A stretch of DNA of 15,210 nt from Atopobium sp. UBA2090 (GTDB lineage Bacteria; Actinomycetota; Coriobacteriia; Coriobacteriales; Atopobiaceae). The stretch's first letter is position 1. Every line of letters starts with the position of its first letter. Location of the stretch: assembly GCA_002331575.1 (NCBI GenBank), contig DCZG01000136.1:141-15350 (forward strand), written 5' to 3'. The position numbers were made by a program, and so were the translations under genes. Under the pieces are notes generated by a model. It had not been told where the DNA came from. It ran no database searches and worked only from the letters and a program-made list of their open reading frames with translations. Shown one piece after another: positions 1 to 6,240 of this stretch.

Positions 1-206
1 GCGTCGTATGAGACCGTCTCGCCGTCAACGCGCACGGCTCCCGACGTCGGCGCCGTGAGGCCGCCGAGTATGCGCAGCAGGGTTGACTTGCCGCCTCCCG
101 AGGGACCGATGATTGCCAGCGTGGTGACGTCGTCATCAAAGTCGAGCCCCTTGAGCACGCTCGTGCCGTCGAACTCCTTGCAGAGGTCGGCCAGCTCAAT
201 GCGCAT
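1..206 (-). CDS. Amino-acid ABC transporter ATP-binding protein (N-terminal part, cut by window edge)
   Basis: This is the nucleotide-binding subunit of a polar amino-acid uptake (PAAT-type) ABC importer; it hydrolyses ATP at the inner face of the membrane to drive the permease encoded beside it. Only the first ~68 residues are in the window. They begin MRIELADLCKEF and contain a Walker A loop, GPSGGGKST, at about residues 34-42, followed by LLRILGGL, typical of GlnQ/HisP-like ATPases. The Q-loop, signature motif and Walker B lie beyond the left edge. The start codon overlaps the last 11 nt of the permease gene, so translation is probably coupled. It is the third gene of an operon in the order binding protein, permease, ATPase. 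The family is clear from the P-loop and the neighbours; the substrate is not. Confidence 0.9.
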   Translation of the reverse strand, partial: MRIELADLCKEFDGTSVLKGLDFDDDVTTLAIIGPSGGGKSTLLRILGGLTAPTSGAVRVDGETVSYD

Positions 207-993
207 AGTCGAACCTCTTCTCAAAGTGGCGGCCAATCGCGGCGACGGGAAGCGTGAGCGCGAGGTAGAGCACGCCGAGCAGGAAGTAGCACTCGAAGAG
301 CTTGAAGTTACTGGCGCTTATCTCGCGCATCGTCTGGGTGATCTCGATGACGGCGATGATCGAGAGCAGTGAGGAGTCCTTGATGATGCTGGCAAACTGG
401 CCCGTGAGCGCGGGCAGCGTCCTTGCCACCATCTGCGGGAGGATGACGAGTCGCACGGTCTGCGCATGGGTGAGACCCACGGCGCGGGCCGCATCTCGCT
501 GGGTCTCGTCGATGGAGAGCAGACTGCCGCGGATGATCTCGGCAATGTAGGCTGCCTCGAAGGTCGACAGGATGAGGATGCCGGCGACCACGCGGTCGGT
601 GATGCCCCAGGCCGTGCCGATGATGTAGAAGAACAGGTAGATCTGCATGATGAGCGGCGTGCCTCGGATGAGCTTCACGTAGAGGTCGCAGAGGTAGCGG
701 AGGGGGAGCACCCGTGAGCCGCGGCCGGCCGCGACGAGGGCGCCGAGGGCGAGGCTCGCCACGAGGCTCGCGGCGCTGATCTCGATGGTGAGGAGGAAGC
801 CCTGGGCGATGCGCATTCGGTACTGGCTGACGAACGAGAAGTCGAACGTGTAGCCGAGCATGGCAAGGCTCACCCAGAACAGCGCGATGACGAGGAGGCA
901 CACGAGCAGGTAGTTGATGGCTGCTTGGAGCGGAGAGGCATGTCCCGCGTCATCGCCCACAAAGGGGTTGGAATGCCTCTTCGTCGTGGTCAT
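196..993 (-). CDS. Amino-acid ABC transporter permease (PAAT family)
   Basis: This is the membrane subunit of a polar amino-acid importer, 265 aa. After a cytoplasmic N-terminus there are hydrophobic segments at roughly residues 26-46, 66-90, 113-130, 136-155, 205-220 and 236-255. The family hallmarks are visible: RGTPLIMQIYLFFY (about 110-123), and the cytoplasmic EAA loop that docks on the ATPase, at about 162-187, with the core AARAVGLTHAQTVRLVILPQ. The extended N-terminal tail (~25 aa) is a little longer than in Gram-negative homologues. The start is supported by a GGGGGAGG ribosome site just upstream. The gene lies 13 nt downstream of the binding-protein gene and overlaps the ATPase start, so the three are co-transcribed. 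The amino acid carried cannot be assigned. Confidence 0.93.
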   Translation of the reverse strand: MTTTKRHSNPFVGDDAGHASPLQAAINYLLVCLLVIALFWVSLAMLGYTFDFSFVSQYRMRIAQGFLLTIEISAASLVASLALGALVAAGRGSRVLPLRYLCDLYVKLIRGTPLIMQIYLFFYIIGTAWGITDRVVAGILILSTFEAAYIAEIIRGSLLSIDETQRDAARAVGLTHAQTVRLVILPQMVARTLPALTGQFASIIKDSSLLSIIAVIEITQTMREISASNFKLFECYFLLGVLYLALTLPVAAIGRHFEKRFDYAH

Positions 994-1006
994 GAGATCC
1001 CTCCCC

Positions 1007-1912
1007 CTAGCTCAGGTCGAAGAACCACTTGAAGCCGAGCTCGTCAAAGGCGGCCTTCTCCTCGGGCAGGTACTTCTCGGTCAGCTTGTCGAACTCGCCG
1101 TCGGACTTGGAGGTCTCGATGAATTCGTTGAGCTGGCCGAGAAGCTCGGTGTTGCCCTTCTGGACGGCGATGCCCCACTTCTCGGGGTCCTGGAAGGCGA
1201 TGTAGACGGCCTTGGCCGTCCCGGGGTTGGACTTCTGCTCGCGGTAGATGGTGAGCTGGTCGTAGAGGAACCCGTCAGCCTTGCCCTGGGAGACCTCCGT
1301 CACGCAGGCGCTCTCGTCGGCAAGCCGCACGATCGTGGCGTTGGTGAGGTTGTTGGTGGCGTACGTGTCGCCCGTCGACCCGGTCTTGACCGCGACGGTC
1401 TTCCCAGGCTGGTTCAGGTCGTCGATGCTCGAGATGTTCGAGTTGGCGTTGGCGAGAATGGCCAGCTGGGCGACGGCATAGGGTTCCGAGAAGTCGACGG
1501 TCTGGGCGCGCTCGTCGGTGATCGTCATCGAGCTGATGACGCAGTCCGCCTGCCCCGTGACGAGGCTCGGGATGAGGCCGTCCCAGGCGGTGTTCTGGAT
1601 GACGACGTCATAGCCGTACGCATCGCCGAAGTCCTTGATGAACTGGACGCTCACGCCGTCCGGCTCGCCCGAGTCGGTCTTGGTCTCGAAGGGCGGATAG
1701 GCGAGCTCCATCGCGACGACGAGGGTCTTCTTGCTCGACGAGCCCGAGGCGCTCTTCGATGCGCTCGAGCTGGAGTCCGACGAAGACCCGGCGCATGCAG
1801 TGAGTGCTGAGGCGCAGACGAGGGACACGAGGGCGAGAAGAACGAGCAGCGTGCTCGCGACATGTCCCCTGGCGCGGCGGACGGTCTTGGACCTTGTATT
1901 CGAGTTCGTCAT
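1007..1912 (-). CDS. Amino-acid ABC transporter substrate-binding lipoprotein
   Basis: This is an extracytoplasmic solute-binding protein, 301 aa, that captures an amino acid and delivers it to the adjacent permease. The N-terminus has a basic stretch, a hydrophobic core (about 19-38) and a lipobox LTAC with the lipidated cysteine at residue 40. A Ser-rich linker (about 43-60) then tethers the mature domain to the membrane. The two-lobe SBP_bac_3 fold starts at KTLVVAMELAYPPFE (62-76). It includes SSMTITDERAQTVDFSEPYA (127-146), the classic family signature, and a second lobe with VAVKTGSTGDTYA (173-185). It is the first gene of the operon, with a GAGGAGGAA ribosome site 4-5 nt before the ATG. 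The Asp at residue 111 (AWDGLIPSL) and the downstream arginine fit a polar or charged amino acid, but the ligand is unknown. Confidence 0.95.
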   Translation of the reverse strand: MTNSNTRSKTVRRARGHVASTLLVLLALVSLVCASALTACAGSSSDSSSSASKSASGSSSKKTLVVAMELAYPPFETKTDSGEPDGVSVQFIKDFGDAYGYDVVIQNTAWDGLIPSLVTGQADCVISSMTITDERAQTVDFSEPYAVAQLAILANANSNISSIDDLNQPGKTVAVKTGSTGDTYATNNLTNATIVRLADESACVTEVSQGKADGFLYDQLTIYREQKSNPGTAKAVYIAFQDPEKWGIAVQKGNTELLGQLNEFIETSKSDGEFDKLTEKYLPEEKAAFDELGFKWFFDLS

Positions 1913-2058
1913 GTCTTCCTCCTCGGCGCGTTTTCCATGGCACGGTCAGCAAGGTTATGGTGACACATCTTGTCGCCCTCTTTCTGCGCATTTTCAGCGG
2001 TGCAATTAGCTTGAGCTTTCCACTGGAAGGTGTCTGTCGAGCAGCTCTTCCGACGGCG

Positions 2059-2147
2059 CTTTCAGGCAGATCTTGTGGTGTTCCGTTCACTTCGAGACCT
2101 TACTGGGGGTCCAAAGTGAACGGAACACCACAAGATCTGCCTGAAAG
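2059..2147. repeat. Perfect 34-bp inverted repeat with 21-nt loop
   Basis: Arms 2059-2092 and 2114-2147 are exact reverse complements over 34 bp. The left arm starts CTTTCAGGCAGATCTTG and ends CGTTCACTT; the loop is 2093-2113. As RNA or single-stranded DNA this would form a very stable hairpin. It has no T-run on either side and lies between divergent genes, so it is not an obvious terminator. A small MITE or REP-like element, a recombination site or a regulatory RNA structure are all possible. I do not recognise the sequence. Confidence 0.85.
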
Positions 2148-2165
2148 GGGAGGGGGCGGGTAGGG
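2147..2165 (+). other. G-quadruplex motif (four G-tracts, 1-2 nt loops)
   Basis: Four runs of three or more G, separated by loops of 1, 1 and 2 nt (GGGG-A-GGGGG-C-GGG-TA-GGG), match the canonical intramolecular G-quadruplex pattern. Very short loops are known to favour stable folds. The first G of the motif is the last base of the 34-bp hairpin, so the two structures abut. It lies ~95 bp upstream of the GyrI-like start codon on the coding strand. Confidence 0.6.
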
Positions 2166-2172
2166 AACCGCG

Positions 2173-2199
2173 GAACCCGTGAGACATAGGCACGGGTTC
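2173..2199. repeat. 9-bp inverted repeat upstream of the GyrI-like gene
   Basis: GAACCCGTG (2173-2181) and CACGGGTTC (2191-2199) are perfect inverted copies with a 9-nt centre. It could be a protein-binding site or a leader hairpin for the gene that starts at 2260. It lies just upstream of a TATGAT hexamer at 2209-2214. Confidence 0.4.
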
Positions 2200-2259
2200 T
2201 CGGGGCGCTATGATGTGGCCACGTGCGGATTACCGCGCGACCGAGAGACAGGGGACTCC

Positions 2260-2892
2260 ATGCCGGTTGACTTCAAGAAGCAGTACAAGGAGTTCTACCT
2301 TCCGCCCACTACACCCGGTGTCGTCACGGTGCCTGAGGCGAGCTTTCTCTGCGTGCGTGGCACTGGTGACCCCAACGAGGAGGACGGCGCCTACGCTCAC
2401 GCGCTCGAGCTGCTCTACGGCGTCGCCTACACCATCAAAATGTCCCCAAAGGCAGGCTATGCCATCGACGGCTACTTCGAGTACGTGGTGCCGCCCCTTG
2501 AGGGCTTCTGGTGGATTGACGGGCTGGCGGGAATGGACGCAGCCCGCAAGGCCGACCTCTCTTGGATGAGCTGCATCCGTCTGCCGGACTTCGCGACTCG
2601 CGACGTGTTCGGCTGGGCCATCGAGCAGGCTACGCGCAAGAAGAAGATGGACTTCTCGCCCGTGGAGTACCTCACACTCGATGAGGGCGCCTGCGTGCAG
2701 TGCATGCACGTCGGCCCCTATGACGCCGAACCGGCGACGACGGCCGCGATGGATGCATACGCTGTCGAGAAGGGCTACGTGCTTGACTTCTCCGACGTCC
2801 GTCACCATCACGAGATCTACCTCGGCGACCCGCGACGGACTGCCCCCGAGAAGCTCAGGACCGTCATCCGCCATCCCGTGCGGAAGGCGTAG
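2260..2892 (+). CDS. GyrI-like small-molecule-binding domain protein
   Basis: This 210-aa cytoplasmic protein matches the stand-alone GyrI-like family (COG4832 type). The fold is related to the effector-binding domain of SAV2435/BmrR/Rob regulators and is known to bind hydrophobic or amphipathic small molecules; some members have hydrolase activity. Supporting stretches are the N-terminal FYLPPTTPGVVTVPEASFL (12-30), FWWIDG (83-88), the LDEGACVQCMHVGPYDAEPA segment (140-159) and the C-terminal HHEIYLGDPRRTAPEKLRTV (183-202), which is almost diagnostic. There is no DNA-binding domain. I chose the ATG at 2260 over an upstream GTG at 2179 because the extra 27 residues are not family-like and a GACAGGGGA ribosome site precedes 2260. 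It ends 20 nt from the tail of the TetR gene. A sensor, scavenger or hydrolase role for the neighbouring TetR/redox module is inference. Confidence 0.88.
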   Translation: MPVDFKKQYKEFYLPPTTPGVVTVPEASFLCVRGTGDPNEEDGAYAHALELLYGVAYTIKMSPKAGYAIDGYFEYVVPPLEGFWWIDGLAGMDAARKADLSWMSCIRLPDFATRDVFGWAIEQATRKKKMDFSPVEYLTLDEGACVQCMHVGPYDAEPATTAAMDAYAVEKGYVLDFSDVRHHHEIYLGDPRRTAPEKLRTVIRHPVRKA

Positions 2893-2912
2893 CTGCACAA
2901 GCATGCGGGGTC

Positions 2913-3515
2913 TCACCTGTCGGAGTGATGGACCGCTCCCGTCGCGTCGAGATAGCCGTCCATTCCCTTGCACGTCAGCGCCACTGCCAGATCGGCGGCC
3001 TCGGTGAGGGGGATTCGCTTGCCGCCCTCCACCCACAGGCGATAGACCATGAGCGGCGTCTCGCCCAGGAAGTGGTGCAGGACGTCCGAGCGCTGCCCGT
3101 CCAGGCCGGCGAGCGGCTCGCCCCTCACGCCCGCCCGCTCCTCCACCTGCTCGATCATCTGCTGGCGGATGGAGCCGTAGCCGCCCGCGGCGCAGGTGAT
3201 GCGCTCGTAGGCAGCGCCCTGCTCGGCGGAGAACTCGAAGAGGGCACGCACGAGCTTTGCCTGGTCGCGCACCGTGTCGAGGCCCCTGATGCGCTCGGCG
3301 TACGCGCTCGCATAGCCCTCCTGGAACTCGGCCAGCAGGTCGTCGAGCGTCTCGTAGTAGCGGTAGAACGTCTTCTTGTTGATGCGCGCCCGCTCGCAGA
3401 GGCCCGTCACCGTGATCTTGCCGTAGTCCATCTCGCAGACCATGGCCTCGAACGTGGAACGTATCGTGGCGAGGGTCTTCTCCACCCGCAAGTCGTTCGG
3501 TGGCTGCTCTCGCAT
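2913..3515 (-). CDS. TetR/AcrR family transcriptional regulator
   Basis: This is a 200-aa one-component repressor. The N-terminal TetR_N domain (about 12-60) has its helix-turn-helix at about 34-55: ITVTGLCERARINKKTFYRY, followed by YETLDDLLAEF, the standard helix 3 and 4 pattern. The C-terminal ~140 residues form the divergent ligand-binding and dimerisation part, which gives no ligand clue. The start has an AGAAAGGGG ribosome site about 8 nt upstream. The gene is divergent from the flavodoxin-led operon, across 171 bp holding palindromes and a clear promoter. It therefore most likely represses that operon and perhaps itself. It is convergent with the GyrI-like gene, and the two could share a ligand. 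Regulation of the flanking operon is inferred from position only. Confidence 0.93.
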   Translation of the reverse strand: MREQPPNDLRVEKTLATIRSTFEAMVCEMDYGKITVTGLCERARINKKTFYRYYETLDDLLAEFQEGYASAYAERIRGLDTVRDQAKLVRALFEFSAEQGAAYERITCAAGGYGSIRQQMIEQVEERAGVRGEPLAGLDGQRSDVLHHFLGETPLMVYRLWVEGGKRIPLTEAADLAVALTCKGMDGYLDATGAVHHSDR

Positions 3516-3605
3516 CGGAGCCCCTTTCTCTGCCGGCGCGTGCCCTTATCGGTACGTCGCGCGGGAATCGGTTGCTTATCCCCCCGCATCGCGGGGAACC
3601 GCCCA

Positions 3606-3634
3606 TTGAGCTGTCTCTCACAGGAGACGATACT
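3606..3634 (+). promoter_or_regulatory. Sigma70-type promoter of the flavodoxin operon
   Basis: TTGAGC (3606-3611), a 17-bp spacer and GATACT (3629-3634) fit a housekeeping promoter, with expected start of transcription near 3641-3643 and the first gene at 3687. I found no other pair as good in this intergenic region. Confidence 0.55.
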
Positions 3635-3643
3635 TCAATCGTC
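3626..3643. promoter_or_regulatory. 18-bp palindromic operator candidate over the -10 box
   Basis: GACGATACTTCAATCGTC reads GACGAT-N6-ATCGTC, a perfect 6-bp dyad. It covers the -10 hexamer and likely start site of the flavodoxin promoter. Size, symmetry and place are those expected of a TetR-family operator, and a TetR gene is divergent from it. Binding by that protein is inference. Confidence 0.5.
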
Positions 3644-3686
3644 AGGGATAAGCAACGTGTGTACCACTAAATCGAAGGGATGATTC

Positions 3687-4220
3687 ATGGCTGACAACGT
3701 CATCACCATCTACTTCTCCATGAGGGGCCAGACCATCGGACCTGGCATGAGAATCGTCGAGCAGGAAAAGGGCAACACGCAGGTCGCAGCGGAGTTCGTT
3801 CAGGCGGCGGTCGGAGGCGAGCTGTTCGAGATTGTGCCCGACAAGGCCTACCCGACCGATCACATGAAGCTCATTGATGTCGCCAAGCAGGAGCAGCAGC
3901 GCGGCGAACGGGTCCACGCCAAGGCGGTTCCAGCAGACTTCGCCGCGTTCGACACTGTCTTCCTGGGCTTCCCCAACTGGTGGGCGAGGCTTCCCATGCC
4001 AGTCGTGACGTTTTTGGAAGACGTGGACCTCGGTGGCAAGCGCGTGCTCTGTTTTGCCACGAGCGAGGGGAGCGGCATCGGTCGCATGGCGCAAGAAGTC
4101 GCGGACATTGCCGAAGGAGCCGACGTCGACGTAGATGGTGCCCTTTCCCTCACGGGCTCACGGGTGGGCCGATCGAAGAAGCAGATCCAGCGCTGGGCCA
4201 TGTCGAAGATGGCGTCGTAG
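3687..4220 (+). CDS. Flavodoxin family protein
   Basis: This is a 177-aa soluble FMN-binding electron carrier or NAD(P)H-dependent flavoprotein of the long, Flavodoxin_4-like class. The first strand and phosphate loop are ITIYFSMRGQT (6-16), then an inserted segment to EKGNTQVAAEFV (27-38), a split FMN-phosphate loop typical of this class. The second FMN contact is VFLGFPNWWARLPMPVVTFL (91-110), where the NWW aromatics stack on the isoalloxazine. The third is LCFATSEGSGIG (121-132). The length is normal. It is the first gene of a six-gene run under a TetR-flanked promoter, and an aldo/keto reductase follows 36 nt later. In related bacteria such flavodoxin/aldo-keto reductase pairs are common in redox or quinone-carbonyl response operons, so a two-electron reductase role is plausible; the substrate is unknown. 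Confidence 0.9.
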   Translation: MADNVITIYFSMRGQTIGPGMRIVEQEKGNTQVAAEFVQAAVGGELFEIVPDKAYPTDHMKLIDVAKQEQQRGERVHAKAVPADFAAFDTVFLGFPNWWARLPMPVVTFLEDVDLGGKRVLCFATSEGSGIGRMAQEVADIAEGADVDVDGALSLTGSRVGRSKKQIQRWAMSKMAS

Positions 4221-4256
4221 ACCGCGGGCGAAGTGACGGCACGGGAGAGGAGCGGC

Positions 4257-5354
4257 ATGAAGAAGCTCGGGTTTGGGTGCATGAGGTTTCCCATGGACGG
4301 CGGGAAGGTCGACGTCGAGGCAGTGAAGGCGATGGTCGACGAGTTCATGCGGCGCGGTTTCACCTACTTCGACACGTCCTACGTCTATCACGGCGGCGAC
4401 AGCGAGAAGGTGCTGAGGGAGGTCCTCGTCGAGCGCTACCCACGCGACTCGTTTACCATCACGACGAAGTCGCCGGTGTTCATGATTGACTCCCGCGAGT
4501 CATTTCGCCGAATATTCGACGAGCAGCTCGCCCGTCTCGGCACGAATCATGTCGACTACTACTGGCTCCACGCCATCAATGCCGACGGCTACCGCAAGGT
4601 CGAGGACCTCGGCCTCGTAGACGAGCTCTCCGAGCTGAAGGCCGAGGGGCTGACGCGGCACATCGGTGTCTCATATCATGACTCGCCGCAGCTGCTTGAC
4701 CGCATACTGACCGACCACCCCGAGCTCGAGTACGTGCAGCTGCAGCTCAACTACTTCGATTGGGAGTCCCCCTACGTGGCGTCGCGCGAATGCTACGAGG
4801 TGTGCGCGAGACACGGAAAACAAGCCATTGTCATGGAGCCCGTCAAGGGCGGGGCGCTCGCGAGCCTCCCGGAGGGCTGCCTCGGTCGCCTGCGCCGCGT
4901 CGATCCAGATGCCTCGCCGGCGTCGTGGGCCATACGCTTCGCCGCGAGCCTCGACGACGTCCTCGTGGTGCTCTCGGGCATGTCCGACATGGCCCAGATG
5001 AGGGATAACACGTCCTTCATGGAGGACTTCGTTCCGCTGGGCGAGGCGGAGCGAGCCGCCGTCGCGGACGTGGCGACTGAGCTGCGCAGGGGAATGAGGT
5101 ACGACCCCTCGTCGCTGGAGGCGGCGCAGGACGCGTGCCCGAAGGGCATCGGCATCGTCAAGATCGCGCAGATGATGAACGACCACCTGCGCATGGGCGG
5201 CCGCACGAACACGTGCATCTACTATGACACGTTCCTTGGCGATGCCGCGAGGGCGTTCGCCTGCGACGACTGCGGCAGGTGCGCGGGGCTCTCGGGAGAC
5301 GTAGACGTCCCCGCGATGCTGCGCGAGGCCGACGAGACAATCACCCACTTCTAG
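4257..5354 (+). CDS. Aldo/keto reductase with degenerate C-terminal ferredoxin-like region
   Basis: This 365-aa oxidoreductase of the COG1453 group has a TIM-barrel NAD(P)H-dependent aldo/keto reductase domain (about 1-265) and a C-terminal extension that in typical members binds 4Fe-4S clusters. The catalytic tetrad is visible: Asp39, Tyr44 (FDTSYVYHG), Lys71 (TITTKSP) and His105 (YYWLHAIN). In the tail the first cluster motif is reduced to a single cysteine, C294 in ACPKGIGI. The second keeps only C336, C339 and C342 (ACDDCGRCAG) and lacks the usual CP, so cluster binding is probably lost or partial. I chose the ATG at 4257, not one 24 nt upstream, because GGAGAGGAG precedes it and the protein then starts MKKLGFGCMRFP, as in the family. 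It sits between flavodoxin and a second aldo/keto reductase and is likely co-transcribed with both. Confidence 0.9.
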   Translation: MKKLGFGCMRFPMDGGKVDVEAVKAMVDEFMRRGFTYFDTSYVYHGGDSEKVLREVLVERYPRDSFTITTKSPVFMIDSRESFRRIFDEQLARLGTNHVDYYWLHAINADGYRKVEDLGLVDELSELKAEGLTRHIGVSYHDSPQLLDRILTDHPELEYVQLQLNYFDWESPYVASRECYEVCARHGKQAIVMEPVKGGALASLPEGCLGRLRRVDPDASPASWAIRFAASLDDVLVVLSGMSDMAQMRDNTSFMEDFVPLGEAERAAVADVATELRRGMRYDPSSLEAAQDACPKGIGIVKIAQMMNDHLRMGGRTNTCIYYDTFLGDAARAFACDDCGRCAGLSGDVDVPAMLREADETITHF

Positions 5355-5377
5355 CCAACAAACCGAAAGGACGAAAG

Positions 5378-6235
5378 ATGAACGAGCAGACGTACGTGAC
5401 GCTAAACGACGGAACGAGGATCCCGCAGATGGGCATCGGCGTCTACATGGTCGCCGGGGACGACCTCACCGAGAGGACCGTGGCCGAGGCGCTCCGCCTG
5501 GGGTACCGCCACGTCGACACCGCCCACGCCTACGGAAACGAGCGCGGCGTGGGGCGCGCCATCGCCAGGAGCGGCATCGACCGCGACGAGGTCTGGGTCA
5601 CGAGTAAGCTCTGGCCGAGCGAGTACGGCGAGGGCGCGACCTCGGCGGCCATCGACAGGATGCTCGCGCGCCTCGGCACCGACCACCTCGACCTGCTCCT
5701 CCTCCACCAGCAGTTCGGCGACTACCTGGGCGCCTGGCGCGACATGGAGCGGGCCGTGGCCGAGGGCAGGGTGAGGAGCATCGGCATCTCCAACTTCGAG
5801 AGCGACCGGCTCGAGGAGCTCTGCGAGGCCGCGACCATCAAACCGTCGGTCCTCCAGGTGGAATGCCACCCCTTCTACCAGCAGCGAGCGCTCAAGGAGC
5901 GCGTCTCGAGGTACGGTACCGCCATCGAGTGCTGGTACCCGCTGGGCCATGCCGACGCGGGGCTCCTCGGCAACGGGGTCATCGCGATCATCGCGGAGGC
6001 GCACGGCAAGTCGGCCGCCCAGGTCATCCTGCGCTGGCACATCCAGACGGGAAACATCGTCTTCCCCAAGTCGACCAACCCCGCCCACCTCGCCGCCAAC
6101 CTCGACGTCTTCGACTTCGCGCTCGCGGCCGACGAGATGGCGGCAATCGATGCGCTCGACTGCGGGAAGCGCTTCTTCAACATGACGCTCGAGCAGCAGG
6201 AGCGCACGCTCGGCGCCTTCGCGCCGGAGGACTGA
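5378..6235 (+). CDS. Aldo/keto reductase (2,5-diketo-gluconate reductase-like)
   Basis: This is a 285-aa cytosolic NAD(P)H-dependent carbonyl reductase of the compact AKR class (DkgA/YvgN-like), which reduces small aldehydes, methylglyoxal or keto-sugars. The full tetrad is present: Asp47 and Tyr52 in HVDTAHAYGNE, Lys77 in WVTSKLW and His110 in LLLLHQQ. GRVRSIGISNF is the conserved strand after the catalytic histidine, and VFPKSTNPAHLAANLDVFDF (residues ~227-246) is the cofactor-phosphate motif (KSxxxxR-like, here with H in place of R). The start is set by GAAAGGACGAAAG just upstream; the open frame extends further upstream only through the previous gene. The gap to the upstream gene is 23 nt and to the downstream hydrolase 5 nt, so it is an operon member. 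The physiological substrate cannot be told. Confidence 0.93.
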   Translation: MNEQTYVTLNDGTRIPQMGIGVYMVAGDDLTERTVAEALRLGYRHVDTAHAYGNERGVGRAIARSGIDRDEVWVTSKLWPSEYGEGATSAAIDRMLARLGTDHLDLLLLHQQFGDYLGAWRDMERAVAEGRVRSIGISNFESDRLEELCEAATIKPSVLQVECHPFYQQRALKERVSRYGTAIECWYPLGHADAGLLGNGVIAIIAEAHGKSAAQVILRWHIQTGNIVFPKSTNPAHLAANLDVFDFALAADEMAAIDALDCGKRFFNMTLEQQERTLGAFAPED

Positions 6236-6240
6236 GCGAG

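Larger units (their letters stand above)
1913..2259. other. Non-coding intergenic region between divergent genes
   Basis: About 350 bp separate the divergently transcribed transporter operon and GyrI-like gene. From left to right it holds an AT-richer stretch (1950-2025), presumably with the transporter promoter; I found no convincing -35/-10 pair there. It contains a small palindrome TTCCACTGGAA (2018-2028). Next come a long perfect inverted repeat (2059-2147), a G-tract cluster (2147-2165) and a 9-bp inverted repeat (2173-2199). A possible -10 box TATGAT (2209-2214) lacks a good -35. Open frames through this region are low-complexity or read the hairpin arms and do not look coding. Confidence 0.7.
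3571..3656. repeat. 12-bp inverted repeats flanking the flavodoxin promoter
   Basis: GTTGCTTATCCC (3571-3582) and GGGATAAGCAAC (3645-3656) are perfect inverted copies 62 bp apart, with the promoter at 3606-3634 between them. A further CTTATC occurs at 3545-3550, exactly 30 bp before the one at 3575-3580, suggesting repeated protein-binding sites on one DNA face. A 6-bp hairpin CCCCGC-ATC-GCGGGG lies at 3582-3596. Paired operators are the simplest reading. Confidence 0.5.

Noticed and set aside
914..1810. Plus-strand open frame of ~300 codons opposite the binding-protein gene
   Set aside because: It is the mirror of a strongly recognisable lipoprotein gene; the translation is a Leu/Val/Gly/Asp-rich shadow with no ribosome site or family resemblance.
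2059..2147. Long inverted repeat read as an intrinsic terminator
   Set aside because: No T-run follows on either strand and no transcript is expected to end there, as the flanking genes diverge.
2059..2147. Long inverted repeat read as a CRISPR or phage attachment feature
   Set aside because: There is only one pair of arms with no spacer series, cas genes, integrase or tRNA nearby.
2230..3621. Long minus-strand open frame (~460 codons) across the GyrI-like and TetR genes
   Set aside because: It runs antisense to one clear gene and out of frame with the other; its translation is Arg/Gly/His-rich without domains, a usual by-product of GC-rich codon bias.
3571..3656. Firm call of an invertible promoter
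   Set aside because: Arms are only 12 bp and no invertase gene is visible; paired operators are simpler, so it is kept only as a minor alternative.
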